From: Clostridium sp.
GTDB lineage: Bacteria; Bacillota; Clostridia; Lachnospirales; Lachnospiraceae
Direction: 5' to 3'
Length of the DNA stretch: 56,590 nt
Assembly: GCA_023664385.1 (NCBI GenBank)
Contig: JAMPFU010000004.1
Location: 1 to 56,590, forward strand
The translations under genes and the position numbers were made by a program. Of this stretch, positions 1-10,118 are shown in pieces. Under the pieces are notes generated by a model. It was given only the letters and a program-made list of their open reading frames with translations, had not been told where the DNA came from and searched no databases. The first letter of the stretch is position 1, and each line of letters starts with the position of its first letter.

Positions 1-107
1 GTTGTAGCATGGCTGTGTACGAGTTCAAGGAAGTGCCCCACAAGCCATAATAGAAAAGCAAAATATCTTAATATGCTTAGATAGCACAGGTTATAAAAAT
101 ACAAAAT

Positions 108-172
108 AAAAGAGGGCTTGTCATGGGTAAAAACTATGTGCCTTAAATCCTTACTGCGACAAGCCCCCTTTT
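108..172 (-). terminator. Stem-loop terminator after the DUF4143 ATPase
   Basis: A 15-bp stem (108-122 against 158-172, one mismatch) encloses a 35-nt loop. On the minus strand it starts at the ATPase stop codon and ends in a T-rich stretch. The stem core GGCTTGTC/GACAAGCC resembles the hairpins near 29963, 43483 and 47391. The rest of 1-171 shows no convincing gene. Confidence 0.7.
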
Positions 173-1368
173 TACATATCTAATAACCACTCCGCTATGT
201 CATACACCTCAATGCCTTCGTATGTGTATTTCGGATGTCTCGTTCTTGCAATAATCATCTTTGGGTATGCATCCCTTATTTGTAATAATGGTGAATATTC
301 TCTTTCAAAGGTTTCCTGATTAGATATAGTATCACTAACCTGAATATAAATTTTCTCACTTCCACGCTGTGCTACAAAATCAATTTCCTTCTGATATAGT
401 TTTCCTACATAAACCTCATATCCCCTGCGTAAAAGCTCCACACATACAATATTTTCATATGCTCGTCCATAATCCATATTTCGACTGCCTAATATTGCAT
501 AACGCATCCCGATATCACACATATAAAATTTATCTGCGGTCTCTAAATATTTTTTTCCTCTTATGTCATATCGTTTCACATCATAGAATACAAATGCGTT
601 GCACAAATATTTGATATATTTTCCTATCGTTACATGATTTGTCGATACCTTATTCGCATTTAAAATACCGCTTATTCTATTAGGAGATGTCAGATTGCTT
701 ATATTATCCATCAAAAACTCACTTAACCGGCTAAGCAATCCTGTATCAGGCAGTTTGTATTTTTGAACCAAATCTCTATTTACAATGGTTTCATATACTT
801 CTTTGATATAGGTTATTCTATCTAAATCAGTATTATATGCATATGAACCTGCCAAACCGCCCTTAATAAAATATTCTTCAAATAGTTTGTCTTTATCCTT
901 TTCCTCGCTATAATATTCACAGTATTCCTGAAAGCTAAATGGAAACATGTGAATTTCAATGTATCTTCCAGTAAATAGCGTTGCCAAATCAGCACTAAGT
1001 AAAAAGGCATTTGATCCGGTTATATAAATATCATATTTGTTTTTAGAATATAAACTGTTAATTGCTAATTCAAAGCTCGGACATAATTGTACTTCGTCAA
1101 CGAACAGATAATTTTTCTTTTCTTTATCATATCTGTCTTCAACGTATTTGTGCAAAGCATGATATTCCTTTATTTCTTCAAATTCCAAATCCATATAATC
1201 AATAAAGATAATATTCGTGTCTTCAAAATTCTTTTTTAAAAATTCACTATATGCCTGCATCAATTTAGACTTGCCGGAACGTCTGATACCAGTAATAATC
1301 TTTATATCCGGCGTATCTTTTAATTCCTTGATTCTATTCAAATATCTTTCTCTTACAATCGTCTTCAT
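172..1368 (-). CDS. AAA-type ATPase with C-terminal DUF4143 domain
   Basis: The N-terminal AAA_14 ATPase has a Walker A motif GIRRSGKSK about 25 residues from the start and a Walker B-type segment YLFVDEVQL, followed by ITGSNAFLL. The C-terminal half (TADKFYMCDIGMRYAILG, then an EIDFVAQRG motif) matches DUF4143, which has a PD-(D/E)XK-like core. Such proteins are common and variable in gut Firmicutes; their cellular role is not settled. The start chosen is the ATG at 1368, because MKTIVRERYLNRI is the usual beginning of this family. The frame stays open to a TTG at 1428, which would overlap the end of polC. It lies downstream of polC on the same strand and could be a late operon member or an independent accessory gene. 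Confidence 0.8.
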   Translation of the reverse strand: MKTIVRERYLNRIKELKDTPDIKIITGIRRSGKSKLMQAYSEFLKKNFEDTNIIFIDYMDLEFEEIKEYHALHKYVEDRYDKEKKNYLFVDEVQLCPSFELAINSLYSKNKYDIYITGSNAFLLSADLATLFTGRYIEIHMFPFSFQEYCEYYSEEKDKDKLFEEYFIKGGLAGSYAYNTDLDRITYIKEVYETIVNRDLVQKYKLPDTGLLSRLSEFLMDNISNLTSPNRISGILNANKVSTNHVTIGKYIKYLCNAFVFYDVKRYDIRGKKYLETADKFYMCDIGMRYAILGSRNMDYGRAYENIVCVELLRRGYEVYVGKLYQKEIDFVAQRGSEKIYIQVSDTISNQETFEREYSPLLQIRDAYPKMIIARTRHPKYTYEGIEVYDIAEWLLDM

Positions 1369-1420
1369 ATCCGTATCACTTTCGAAACTTAAAATTTTTT
1401 TTATTTTTGAAACCAAAACA

Positions 1421-4400
1421 TTACCCAAGCATACTGAAAAAGTCGTATTGGTTTGTATCAGGCAGTTCCCCTAATATACCAAGCTCCCGCATGTCGTCAA
1501 GTATTGTTTTTGACACCTTTCCTCTTTGGCGTATATCGTCCTTAGAGGTGAAGGCTCCCTTGGAAGCTGCCTCCTCCAAATCTGCTGCCGCCTTATCTCC
1601 CATTCCTGAAAGGGCACTGAAGCTCGGCATTATTTTTCCGTCTATTATTTGGAAACGGTCCGCCTTTGCCTTATACAGGTCTATCGGCAGAAATTCTATA
1701 TTTCTTGCATACATCTCCTGTACAATCTTCATATCCCTGATTGTATCCTTTACCTTTTGAGTCTGTTCGTTCTTGTCTATTTTTTGAAGCTCGGCAAGAC
1801 ATTCCTCAAGGTAATCCTTTCCAAGACACATGGTTTTATAATCAAAGGCAGTGGCTCTGATGCTGAAAAATGCTGTGTAATATTCAAGCGGATAGTTGAC
1901 CTTAAACCATGCGATTCGCCATGCCATCATAACGTATGCCGCCGCATGCGCCTTTGGAAACATGTATTTTATTTTTTTGCAGGACCATATGTACCAGTCT
2001 GGAACATCATGGGCGCGCATTTCTTCCTCCCATTCCTCCTTTAAGCCCTTGCCCTTTCTGACGCTCTCCATTATCGTAAATGCCGTTCCCGATTCAAGCC
2101 CCATATGCATAAGATATATCATAATATCGTCTCTTGTGCATATTGCAGAGGAAAGCTCACAGGTTCCCTCCGTTATAAGCTTTTGGGCATTTCCAAGCCA
2201 CACATCCGTACCGTGGGAAAGCCCTGCTATACGGACTAAGTCCGAGAAGGATTTTGGATTTGTGTCAATTAACATCTGCATGGCAAATTCCGTACCAAAC
2301 TCAGGTATTCCAAGGGAGCCGAGCTTCGTGCCGCCAATCATGTCAGGGGTTATGTTCAGTATGTCAGTACTGTGAAACAGTGACATGACATCCTTATCAT
2401 CAAGCGGAATTGTTTTTGCATCTATTCCCGTAAGGTCCTCAAGCCTTCTTATCATTGTAGGATCGTCGTGTCCAAGTATGTCAAGCTTTAAAAGGTTATG
2501 GTCTATAGAATGGTACTCAAAATGCGTGGTAATAATGTCCGTCGACATATCATTTGCCGGCTTCTGTATAGGCGTAAAGGAATATATCTCCTCATGCTTT
2601 GGAAGCACGATGATACCGCCCGGATGCTGTCCCGTTGTCCTCTTAACACCCGTACAGCCCACAGCAAGTCGCTCCATCTCGCACCTTCTTTTTTCCTCGC
2701 CCTTATCCTTAAAATAATTATAAACATATCCAAATGCCGTTTTGTCCGCCATCGTGCCAATTGTCCCTGCACGAAATGCCTTTCCTTTTCCAAAAAGCTC
2801 CTCCGTGTAGGCATGTGCATTTGGCTGATATTCTCCCGAAAAATTAAGGTCAATATCAGGCTCTTTATCTCCCTTAAAGCCAAGGAAGGTTTCAAACGGT
2901 ATATCATGTCCCTCCTTCTTCATGCTACAGCCACACTTAGGACACGCCTTGTCAGGCATATCACAGCCGGAACGCCCACTGTATTTTTTTACCTCCTCAG
3001 AGTCAAAATCCGTGTAGTAGCATTTCGGGCATATATAATGTGCCGGCAGTGGATTTACCTCCGTAATGCCCGCCATTGTCGCCACGAAGGAGGAGCCTAC
3101 AGAGCCTCGTGAGCCTACAAGGTAGCCGTCCTCATTTGATTTCCAAACAAGCTTTTGGGCTATGATGTACATAACCGCAAAGCCATTTGTTATAATTGAA
3201 TTAAGCTCTCGCTCCAGCCGTTCCACAACAATGTCAGGAAGCTTTGGTCCATAAATTTCATGCGCCTTTTCGTAGCATATGGTTTTTAGGGTTTCATCAG
3301 AATTTTCTATAATAGGCGGCTGCTTGTCAGGTCTTACCGGCGAAATTTTTTCTATCATGTCAGCAATTTTATTTGTGTTTGTTATGACAACCTCTCTGGC
3401 AATGTCACTGCCAAGATACTGAAATTCCGCAAGCATTTCCTCCGTCGTCCTGAAATAAAGCGGAGGCTGTCTGTCCGCATCGGCAAATCCCTGTCCTGCC
3501 ATAATAATCCCCCTGAAAACCGCATCCTCAGGGTCTAGGAAATGAACGTCGCAGGTAGCAACGACAGGCTTACCCATCTGATGTCCTAGCTCCACAATTT
3601 TTCTGTTTACTTCCTCAAGGTCCTCAACCGTTTTCACGGGAGCACTTTCCTTATCCAGTAAAAACATATTGTTTCCCGTAGGCTGTATCTCATAGTAATC
3701 ATAAAAGTTTGCAAGCCTTGTTATCTCATCCTCGCCCTCATCGTAAAGCACAGCCTTATAAAGCTCTCCCGCCTCACAGGCAGAGCCTATAATCAGCCCC
3801 TCACGGTACTTGTTCAGGAGACTTTTCGGTATTCTCGGACGTCTTGCAAAATAATTAATATGGGACTCGGATATTAATCTGTATAAATTCACCCTGCCTA
3901 TATCATTTTTTACCAAGATAATGCCGTGGTAGGTTTTCGCCTTTTTAATCGCATCTGGTGACGCAGAGCCCATACTGTTAAGCTCAGCTATGGTGTGTAT
4001 GTCACGCTTATGTATCATGGCAAGCATTTTTATGAATATTTCCGCAGTTGCGGCGGCATCGTCACAGGCTCTGTGATGGTGCTCCAGGGATACATTAAAC
4101 TGCTTGCAGAGTCTGTCCAACGTATATTTTCCAAGCTCAGGTATGAGTATGTGTGCAAGGGTCATTGTGTCCATAATTGTATTGTCACATTTTAAACCAA
4201 GCCTTTTTGCAAATTCCTTTATAAAGCCTGTATCAAATGAGGCATTATGCGCCACAAGCACAGCGTCCCCCACATACTCCAAAAATTCCGGAAGCACCGT
4301 TTCTATGGTAGGCGCATCCATTACCATGCTGTCATTGATTGAGGTCAGCTTTGTTATGGAATATGGAATTGGAATTTCAGGATTTACAAAGCGGGAATAG

Positions 4401-5920
4401 GTGTCGCATATTTTTCCGTCCCTTATTCTTACGGCGCCAATCTCTATTATATTATTGTGCCTCGGACTAAGCCCTGTAGTCTCTATATCGAAAACAACAT
4501 ATTCCGTATCAATACTTTGCCCCTTGTCATTTATGACTAAGCTTTTAAGGTCGTCTACAAAATATCCCTCCACACCATAAATAATCTTAAAATCCTCGTC
4601 CTTGTCCACACAATGATTTGCAACAGGAAATGCCTGTACAACGCCATGGTCAGTAATGGCAAGGGCTTTATGACCCCATTCCTTTGCCCGTTGTATTACC
4701 TGCTTTATATCCACAACGCTGTCCATCTCACTCATTACCGTATGAAGATGCAGCTCCACACGCTTTTCCACAGAGGTGTCCATTCTTTTTTCACGAAAAT
4801 CATTTGCAGGCTTTATTCCTGTTACGGAGGAAAGCGACACCTCCTTTATGTAGCTGTCATAAAGGGGAATCCCCTTTATGATGTAAAAGCTTCCCTTTTT
4901 TAGCTGCTCATATAAAGCCGCCTTATCGTCCATATCCACAAACAGCTTAAACACAATTGTGTCCGTAAAATCAGTGATATGTCCTGTCACAAGCAGCTTT
5001 CCACTTCTTGTCTCCTTGTCCTCAAGAAAAATAACCTGCCCGTGAACACATACGGTACCAATGCCATCATAAAGGTCTTTTATGGCTGTAAGCTCACCCT
5101 CACAATTTCTTCCGTAAAATACGTCAGGGTCACTGCCGTATGACCTTTTATTTGTACCGTCACCCTTTTTTCCATAAAAATCTGATTTATTTTCCGATGA
5201 GGATTTTATCTTTCTCGCGGTCTTTTTTTGTGCGTCCGTCTTTGCCACCTTATCACTCTGACCGCCTGCCTGCGTGCCTTCCTCCGATTTAGTACTTTCC
5301 CCTGCATTATCGCCTAAATCAGAAGCCATATTTTTATTTTGCTCATGCATGGCTTCAATTGCCATAAGCTCCATTTTAAGCTTTTGTTCGTTCGCCGCCC
5401 TAAGACTTACCTTTTGCTCCTCGGTGTAATCAAAGCCAACAACAACCTCCATACCAAATCTGTTTTTGTATGTGGTCTCAAGATAGCTTTTTATGATGCC
5501 CGACTGACTTCTTGCAAGACTGATATCCTCAAGGGCAAGAGTTAAAATATTACCGTCAAAATACCATTCTGCTTTTTTTAACAGTCTGTACCCTACATGG
5601 CTAAATGACTTTAGCTCCTCCAAAAAGCTGTCCTTATATATGTTTGTCAGTGATTTTAGGTTATACTGTTTTGAAAGCTCGTACCGGTCCTCTATGACGC
5701 AGCTTCCCATTCCCCTACCGAATATATGCTCGGAGAGTGCCTGCTCCGCCTTAAATATGTATTGCTTTGCAATAAGCACCTGACTAACAAAAGAGATAAC
5801 CATTCTCCTTTCCGATTTGAACATGGTTATCTTCTCTATCTCGGCATTGCCGATTAAATCTTCAATTTTTTTATCTAATTTTAACTCAAAAAAAACATCC
5901 TTAAAAAGCCTTTTATCCAT
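1421..5920 (-). CDS. polC: DNA polymerase III PolC-type alpha subunit
   Basis: This is the replicative polymerase of low-GC Gram-positives, about 1499 residues, full length for PolC. In order it shows an N-terminal domain with a low-complexity linker near residues 200-265, an OB-fold, a PHP domain interrupted at HLHTVMSEMDS (about 391), and a DEDDh proofreading exonuclease inserted at FDIETTGLS (about 477). The rest of PHP follows, then the C-family polymerase core with Cys pairs CPKC near 965 and 993 and the catalytic PDIDLNFSGEYQ near 1021. The ATG at 5920 follows GGAGTTGAG at good spacing. The longer frame to 5935 would start with a TTG lying inside that ribosome binding site. It is the last of the large operon that begins with the bactofilin gene, 24 bp after ispG. 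Confidence 0.97.
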   Translation of the reverse strand: MDKRLFKDVFFELKLDKKIEDLIGNAEIEKITMFKSERRMVISFVSQVLIAKQYIFKAEQALSEHIFGRGMGSCVIEDRYELSKQYNLKSLTNIYKDSFLEELKSFSHVGYRLLKKAEWYFDGNILTLALEDISLARSQSGIIKSYLETTYKNRFGMEVVVGFDYTEEQKVSLRAANEQKLKMELMAIEAMHEQNKNMASDLGDNAGESTKSEEGTQAGGQSDKVAKTDAQKKTARKIKSSSENKSDFYGKKGDGTNKRSYGSDPDVFYGRNCEGELTAIKDLYDGIGTVCVHGQVIFLEDKETRSGKLLVTGHITDFTDTIVFKLFVDMDDKAALYEQLKKGSFYIIKGIPLYDSYIKEVSLSSVTGIKPANDFREKRMDTSVEKRVELHLHTVMSEMDSVVDIKQVIQRAKEWGHKALAITDHGVVQAFPVANHCVDKDEDFKIIYGVEGYFVDDLKSLVINDKGQSIDTEYVVFDIETTGLSPRHNNIIEIGAVRIRDGKICDTYSRFVNPEIPIPYSITKLTSINDSMVMDAPTIETVLPEFLEYVGDAVLVAHNASFDTGFIKEFAKRLGLKCDNTIMDTMTLAHILIPELGKYTLDRLCKQFNVSLEHHHRACDDAAATAEIFIKMLAMIHKRDIHTIAELNSMGSASPDAIKKAKTYHGIILVKNDIGRVNLYRLISESHINYFARRPRIPKSLLNKYREGLIIGSACEAGELYKAVLYDEGEDEITRLANFYDYYEIQPTGNNMFLLDKESAPVKTVEDLEEVNRKIVELGHQMGKPVVATCDVHFLDPEDAVFRGIIMAGQGFADADRQPPLYFRTTEEMLAEFQYLGSDIAREVVITNTNKIADMIEKISPVRPDKQPPIIENSDETLKTICYEKAHEIYGPKLPDIVVERLERELNSIITNGFAVMYIIAQKLVWKSNEDGYLVGSRGSVGSSFVATMAGITEVNPLPAHYICPKCYYTDFDSEEVKKYSGRSGCDMPDKACPKCGCSMKKEGHDIPFETFLGFKGDKEPDIDLNFSGEYQPNAHAYTEELFGKGKAFRAGTIGTMADKTAFGYVYNYFKDKGEEKRRCEMERLAVGCTGVKRTTGQHPGGIIVLPKHEEIYSFTPIQKPANDMSTDIITTHFEYHSIDHNLLKLDILGHDDPTMIRRLEDLTGIDAKTIPLDDKDVMSLFHSTDILNITPDMIGGTKLGSLGIPEFGTEFAMQMLIDTNPKSFSDLVRIAGLSHGTDVWLGNAQKLITEGTCELSSAICTRDDIMIYLMHMGLESGTAFTIMESVRKGKGLKEEWEEEMRAHDVPDWYIWSCKKIKYMFPKAHAAAYVMMAWRIAWFKVNYPLEYYTAFFSIRATAFDYKTMCLGKDYLEECLAELQKIDKNEQTQKVKDTIRDMKIVQEMYARNIEFLPIDLYKAKADRFQIIDGKIMPSFSALSGMGDKAAADLEEAASKGAFTSKDDIRQRGKVSKTILDDMRELGILGELPDTNQYDFFSMLG

Positions 5921-5944
5921 AAAACTCAACTCCAATCTTGAACA

Positions 5945-7012
5945 TCAGCCATTCCAATGATCCAATTCGTATTTTAAAGCACCGAGAAGCTCGTCCTGTG
6001 GAAGCTTCTTTATAATTTCTCCATGCTTAAACAGCAAGCCTTCCCCAATGCCTCCTGCAATTCCAAGGTCTGCCTCCTTTGCCTCGCCGGGACCGTTTAC
6101 CACACAGCCCATGACGGCAACCTTTATATTCAGATGGTCGTACTCCTGCACAAGCTTTTCCACCTGATCTGCAAGTCCTATAATATCAATTTTCGTTCTG
6201 CCGCAGGTAGGACATGAAACAAGCTCTATTCCATCGGTTCTAAGCTTCAAGGCTCTTAATATTGTCTTGGCTGATATAATCTCGTCCACAGGATTGCTTG
6301 TAAGGGAAACCCGTATTGTATCACCGATGCCCTGTCCAAGTATGATGCCAAGTCCAACCGCTGATTTTATATTGCCCCTGTAAAGCGTTCCTGCCTCCGT
6401 TATTCCCACATGAAGGGGATATCTTGTCTGTTTGGCAATCAGCTCATGGGCATGGACGCACATCATAACGTCCGAGGACTTTATGCTTATGACAATATTA
6501 TCGTAATCACACTGCTCAATCATCCCAGCCTTGTCAAGTGCGCTTTCCACGATGCCCTCCGCAGTGACACCGCCATATTTTTCTACGATTTCTTTTTCCA
6601 GTGAGCCGGAATTTACGCCTACCCTGATGGGTACATTGTGGGATTTTGCAGCGGCAACAACCTTAGAAAGATTTTCCCTTCCGCCAATATTACCCGGATT
6701 GATTCTTATTTTATCCGCACCATGCTCGATTGCTGCAACAGCCAATTTATAGTCAAAATGTATGTCTGCAACAATTGGTATGTTTATATTCTCCTTTATC
6801 TTGTCAAATGCGCATGCTGCATCAAGCGTGTTTGCAGTGGAACGGACAATCTGACAGCCTGCCTCCTCAAGAGCATGTATCTGACTGATTGTTGCGGCTA
6901 CATCTGCCGTATCTGTATTTGTCATGGACTGTATCAGGACAAGATTACCCCCGCCTATTTTTACAGTGCCTATCTTTATTACCTTTGTTGTTTCACGATG
7001 CAGTTTACCCAT
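5945..7012 (-). CDS. ispG: 4-hydroxy-3-methylbut-2-enyl diphosphate synthase (flavodoxin)
   Basis: This is the penultimate step of the MEP isoprenoid pathway, converting MEcPP to HMBPP with a [4Fe-4S] cluster. The cluster ligands are visible as SCPTCGRT (Cys 267 and 270) and MGCVVNGPGEA (Cys 303, with Glu 310 close by). The N-terminal TIM barrel begins after KIGTVKIGG. It is about 355 residues and lacks the middle insert of plant-type enzymes. The start is the ATG at 7012, preceded by GGAGGCGGCT; the ATG at 7024 overlaps that ribosome binding site. It lies in an operon with dxr of the same pathway. Its stop codon falls in a sequence matching one end of an 80-bp repeat found elsewhere in the window. 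Confidence 0.96.
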   Translation of the reverse strand: MGKLHRETTKVIKIGTVKIGGGNLVLIQSMTNTDTADVAATISQIHALEEAGCQIVRSTANTLDAACAFDKIKENINIPIVADIHFDYKLAVAAIEHGADKIRINPGNIGGRENLSKVVAAAKSHNVPIRVGVNSGSLEKEIVEKYGGVTAEGIVESALDKAGMIEQCDYDNIVISIKSSDVMMCVHAHELIAKQTRYPLHVGITEAGTLYRGNIKSAVGLGIILGQGIGDTIRVSLTSNPVDEIISAKTILRALKLRTDGIELVSCPTCGRTKIDIIGLADQVEKLVQEYDHLNIKVAVMGCVVNGPGEAKEADLGIAGGIGEGLLFKHGEIIKKLPQDELLGALKYELDHWNG

Positions 7013-7033
7013 AGCCGCCTCCATATTTTATCT

Positions 7034-8086
7034 TTAGAAAAATACATTTTTAATATCGTTGAAAAATACAACTACTATAATTCCTATCAGTATTACAAAG
7101 CCTACAAGATTTGCCAGTGCTTCCTTTTCCTGTGGAATTTTTCTGCGCCTGATTGCCTCGATAAACAAAAACAACAGCCTTCCTCCATCAAGTGCAGGTA
7201 TTGGCAAAAGGTTCATGACGCCAAGATTAACAGAAAGCAGGATGCACCAGTTTAACATATTAAGCAGGATATTGATAACTGCCTCCTTTGTGGAGCTGCT
7301 CTCCTCCTTAACCTCCTCAATAATGTCGTTCATCTGACCGCCCATACCGACAGGTCCCATGACATCATCGCCCGTGACACGCCCTGTAAATATAAGCCTA
7401 AGGCTTGTGATTGTTGCCTTCATCCAATAGCGAAGCTCAAGTCCTGCATATTTTATTTCCATTCCTATCCCATCTGAAACGACATTGCCGCCCCAGACAC
7501 CCAGTAAATATTCTCCATTTTCATTCTCCCTAGGCGTGACAACAGTCGTGTAGGTTTCCCCGTTTTCCCTCTGCATAAGAAAGGTTACGTCAGCCTTTGG
7601 GTCGTCTATCTGTCTCGAAAGCAACAGCTCCCTGTAGCCATATATTCTGTCCCCGTTTAATTCTATTATCGTGTCGCCTGCTTTTATTCCTGCCTGTTCA
7701 GCGGCGCTGCCTTCCTCAACCCCAAAAATCCGCCCCGTATCACAGCCTATAAAATGTACCAGTATAATAGAAAAAACAAATGCAAGTATAAAGTTAAATA
7801 TGGGACCTGCCGCAATCACAAGTATTCTTGCGAGCAGCGGCTTGTTTCCAAACGCATTTTCATCCTCGCTTTCCTCATCCTCCCCTGCCATAAGACAATA
7901 TCCGCCTAACGGGAGAATCCTGAGAGAATATTTTGTCTCCTTTTTCTGTGTGGAAAATATGGCAGGACCCATTCCAATTGAAAACTCTATCACGGCTATG
8001 TGATTTGCTTTTGCAACAATGAAATGTCCAAATTCGTGAAAAAATACAATTACGCCGAATACGAGAATTATCAAAATTATGTTCAT
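7034..8086 (-). CDS. rseP: RIP metalloprotease RseP, site-2 protease family
   Basis: This membrane-embedded zinc protease cleaves transmembrane substrates such as anti-sigma factors or remnant signal peptides. The HEFGH zinc motif sits in the first transmembrane helix (residues 17-21). A PDZ domain covers about 115-195 (EEGSAAEQAGIKAGDTI), and the third zinc ligand lies in PALDGGRLLF (299-303). Further hydrophobic segments lie near 88-112, 272-298 and 325-347. At 350 residues it has one PDZ domain, usual for Firmicutes. The ATG at 8086 follows AGGAAG and overlaps the dxr stop by 4 bp (ATGA), so translation is probably coupled. Confidence 0.95.
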   Translation of the reverse strand: MNIILIILVFGVIVFFHEFGHFIVAKANHIAVIEFSIGMGPAIFSTQKKETKYSLRILPLGGYCLMAGEDEESEDENAFGNKPLLARILVIAAGPIFNFILAFVFSIILVHFIGCDTGRIFGVEEGSAAEQAGIKAGDTIIELNGDRIYGYRELLLSRQIDDPKADVTFLMQRENGETYTTVVTPRENENGEYLLGVWGGNVVSDGIGMEIKYAGLELRYWMKATITSLRLIFTGRVTGDDVMGPVGMGGQMNDIIEEVKEESSSTKEAVINILLNMLNWCILLSVNLGVMNLLPIPALDGGRLLFLFIEAIRRRKIPQEKEALANLVGFVILIGIIVVVFFNDIKNVFF

Positions 8087-9246
8087 GTGTTGCTTCCTTT
8101 CATTATTATAAATTCATATACTTTTTTTTCAGTCTCAAATATATCCTCTAGATCGGGGTGCAGAATCGTTTTGTGTTTATCCATGCAGCGCTCAATCATA
8201 TCGTATATGTCGAGAAATTTTATTTTTCTATTCAGGAAAAGTGCAACTGCCTTTTCATTTGCGGCGTTAAATACCGTCGGCATCGTTCCGCCTTCATTTA
8301 ATGCATTATATGCAAGGTCAAGCCCTTTAAATGTCTTTCTGTCAGGATTTGCAATTACAATTTCGGAAAGCCTTGTAAAATCAAGCCTTTCTCCCGACAA
8401 AAAACGCCTCTTTGGATAATAAAGGGCATACTGTATGGGCAGCCTCATATCAGGCGTTCCAAGCTGTGCCTTTATAGAGCCATCCTCAAATTCAACCATG
8501 GAATGTATGATGCTCTGCGGCTGCACAACGACCTCTATGTTGTCAGGTGGCACATCAAAAAGCCACCTTGCCTCAATTACCTCAAGTCCTTTGTTTACAA
8601 GTGTAGCAGAGTCTATGGTTATTTTTTTTCCCATAGACCAGTTTGGATGCTTCAGTGCATCCTCCAATGTAACAGTTTCAAGATATGCTCTGTCACGTCC
8701 TAAAAATGGTCCGCCTGACGCAGTAATTAAAAGACGGCTGATTTTGTTCGGCGTGCCGTTTGCCTGTTCCCCATGTATGCACTGAAATATTGCCGAGTGC
8801 TCGCTGTCCACGGGAAGTATTTTTACCCCATATTTTTTTGCAAGGGGCATTATGATCTCACCTGCGGTTACAAGCGTTTCCTTATTTGCAAGGGCAATGT
8901 CCTTGCCTGCTTTTATAGCTTCTACAGTAGGTCTTATCCCTATCATTCCCACAATTGCCGTAACTAATATGTCAGCAGATGACATTCCGGCAATTTCTAA
9001 AAGACCCTCCATGCCTGAAACGACCCGTATATGAAAGCAAGACAAGGCATCTCTTAACACATCTGCCTTGTCCCTGCTCCAAATTCCAATTATTTCCGGT
9101 TTAAATTCCCTTGCCTGCTTTTCAAGAAGCTCTACGTTTGAACCGGCTGCAAGAGCAACAACCTTTAAATCAGAATTTGCCCTTACAATATCAAGCGTCT
9201 GTGTTCCGATGGAACCGGTTGAACCAATAATCGCTATATTTTTCAT
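8083..9246 (-). CDS. dxr: 1-deoxy-D-xylulose 5-phosphate reductoisomerase
   Basis: This enzyme makes MEP from DXP with NADPH, the committed step of non-mevalonate isoprenoid synthesis. The NADPH-binding motif IGSTGSIGTQ is at the N-terminus. The metal and substrate blocks ALANKETLVTAG, LPVDSEHSAIFQC and ITASGGPFLG are all present. The start is the ATG at 9246, six bases after GGAGAACG; an upstream ATG at 9264 extends the frame but overlaps that site. The product is about 387 residues, the family norm. It sits between cdsA and rseP, a common Firmicute order. Confidence 0.96.
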   Translation of the reverse strand: MKNIAIIGSTGSIGTQTLDIVRANSDLKVVALAAGSNVELLEKQAREFKPEIIGIWSRDKADVLRDALSCFHIRVVSGMEGLLEIAGMSSADILVTAIVGMIGIRPTVEAIKAGKDIALANKETLVTAGEIIMPLAKKYGVKILPVDSEHSAIFQCIHGEQANGTPNKISRLLITASGGPFLGRDRAYLETVTLEDALKHPNWSMGKKITIDSATLVNKGLEVIEARWLFDVPPDNIEVVVQPQSIIHSMVEFEDGSIKAQLGTPDMRLPIQYALYYPKRRFLSGERLDFTRLSEIVIANPDRKTFKGLDLAYNALNEGGTMPTVFNAANEKAVALFLNRKIKFLDIYDMIERCMDKHKTILHPDLEDIFETEKKVYEFIIMKGSNT

Positions 9247-9308
9247 TTCGTTCTCCAATTTCATAAACAGCTAAATCATACTGAAATTTCCATACTGTCT
9301 GATTATAT

Positions 9309-10118
9309 TTACGAAAAGTAAGGAATCAGATAGTAAAGTCCATAGTAAATCATAGGTGCTGTAAAAATCATGCTGTCAAATCTATCCAAAACACCACCGT
9401 GTCCCGGAATAAGCTTTCCATAGTCCTTTACGTCATTATTTCTTTTAATGCCTGACGCTGTCAAGTCTCCGATAACTGCTGCCCCTGCTCCAATCAGGCC
9501 GACAATTGCAAAAATGAGGGGGCAATTTTTTATGTCATAGACCTTTGCCTGAAAGAATATCCCATAAAGCGCACCGATTACCGTTGCTCCTAATAGTCCT
9601 CCAATCAGTCCCTCTATGCTTTTCTTTGGACTTAGCTTCGGGCACATCTTATGCTTACCGATGGTAACTCCTGTAAAATATGCAAAGGTGTCATTGATCC
9701 ATGAGCAAATAAAGATAAGGACAACAAAGCCTCCGCCATATTCCATTTCCCTTATCTGATAAACAAAGGAAAGCATAATACTTACATAGAAAAATGACGC
9801 AAAGGTTACCATGATGTCCCTGTCCTTAAATTTAGGAAACGTAAAAACATATGCGGTCAATATGGCAATGAGGTACACAACAACGAGCACAACCACATAT
9901 TCTTCCTTGTTAAAGCAGATAAGTCCATAATATACAATTGTAAACACATATGCGATATATCCCATGGCTGAGTTGTGGAGCTTATATACCCTAAGAAGCT
10001 CAAACACGCCGCCAAGCGACAACAAGAGCATGGCTGCCCCTGTCACGTAACCGCCTGCATATAAAATTCCTATGGCAAGCACAACAAGCACTGCACCGCT
10101 TATAATTCTTGTCAACAT
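9309..10118 (-). CDS. cdsA: Phosphatidate cytidylyltransferase (CDP-DAG synthase)
   Basis: This membrane enzyme forms CDP-diacylglycerol from phosphatidate and CTP, feeding phospholipid synthesis. The signature runs SGIKRNNDVKDYGKLIPGHG and then GVLDRFDS near residues 222-250, with its conserved KD, HGG and DRxD residues. About eight hydrophobic helices precede it. At 269 residues it is normal length. Its ATG directly follows the uppS stop codon (TAAATG), consistent with coupled translation. Confidence 0.95.
   Translation of the reverse strand: MLTRIISGAVLVVLAIGILYAGGYVTGAAMLLLSLGGVFELLRVYKLHNSAMGYIAYVFTIVYYGLICFNKEEYVVVLVVVYLIAILTAYVFTFPKFKDRDIMVTFASFFYVSIMLSFVYQIREMEYGGGFVVLIFICSWINDTFAYFTGVTIGKHKMCPKLSPKKSIEGLIGGLLGATVIGALYGIFFQAKVYDIKNCPLIFAIVGLIGAGAAVIGDLTASGIKRNNDVKDYGKLIPGHGGVLDRFDSMIFTAPMIYYGLYYLIPYFS

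Noticed and set aside
1-50. Possible end of a plus-strand gene (reads MAVYEFKEVPHKP then stop at 48-50)
   Set aside because: Only about 15 codons are in the window, and another frame is also open. Too little to support.
108-172. Long-loop hairpin considered as a riboswitch
   Set aside because: It lies after a stop codon and ends in a T run; no conserved riboswitch core was recognised.
2503-2907. 134-codon minus-strand frame inside polC
   Set aside because: It is an alternate frame of a strongly conserved polymerase region, with no ribosome binding site and shadow-like composition.
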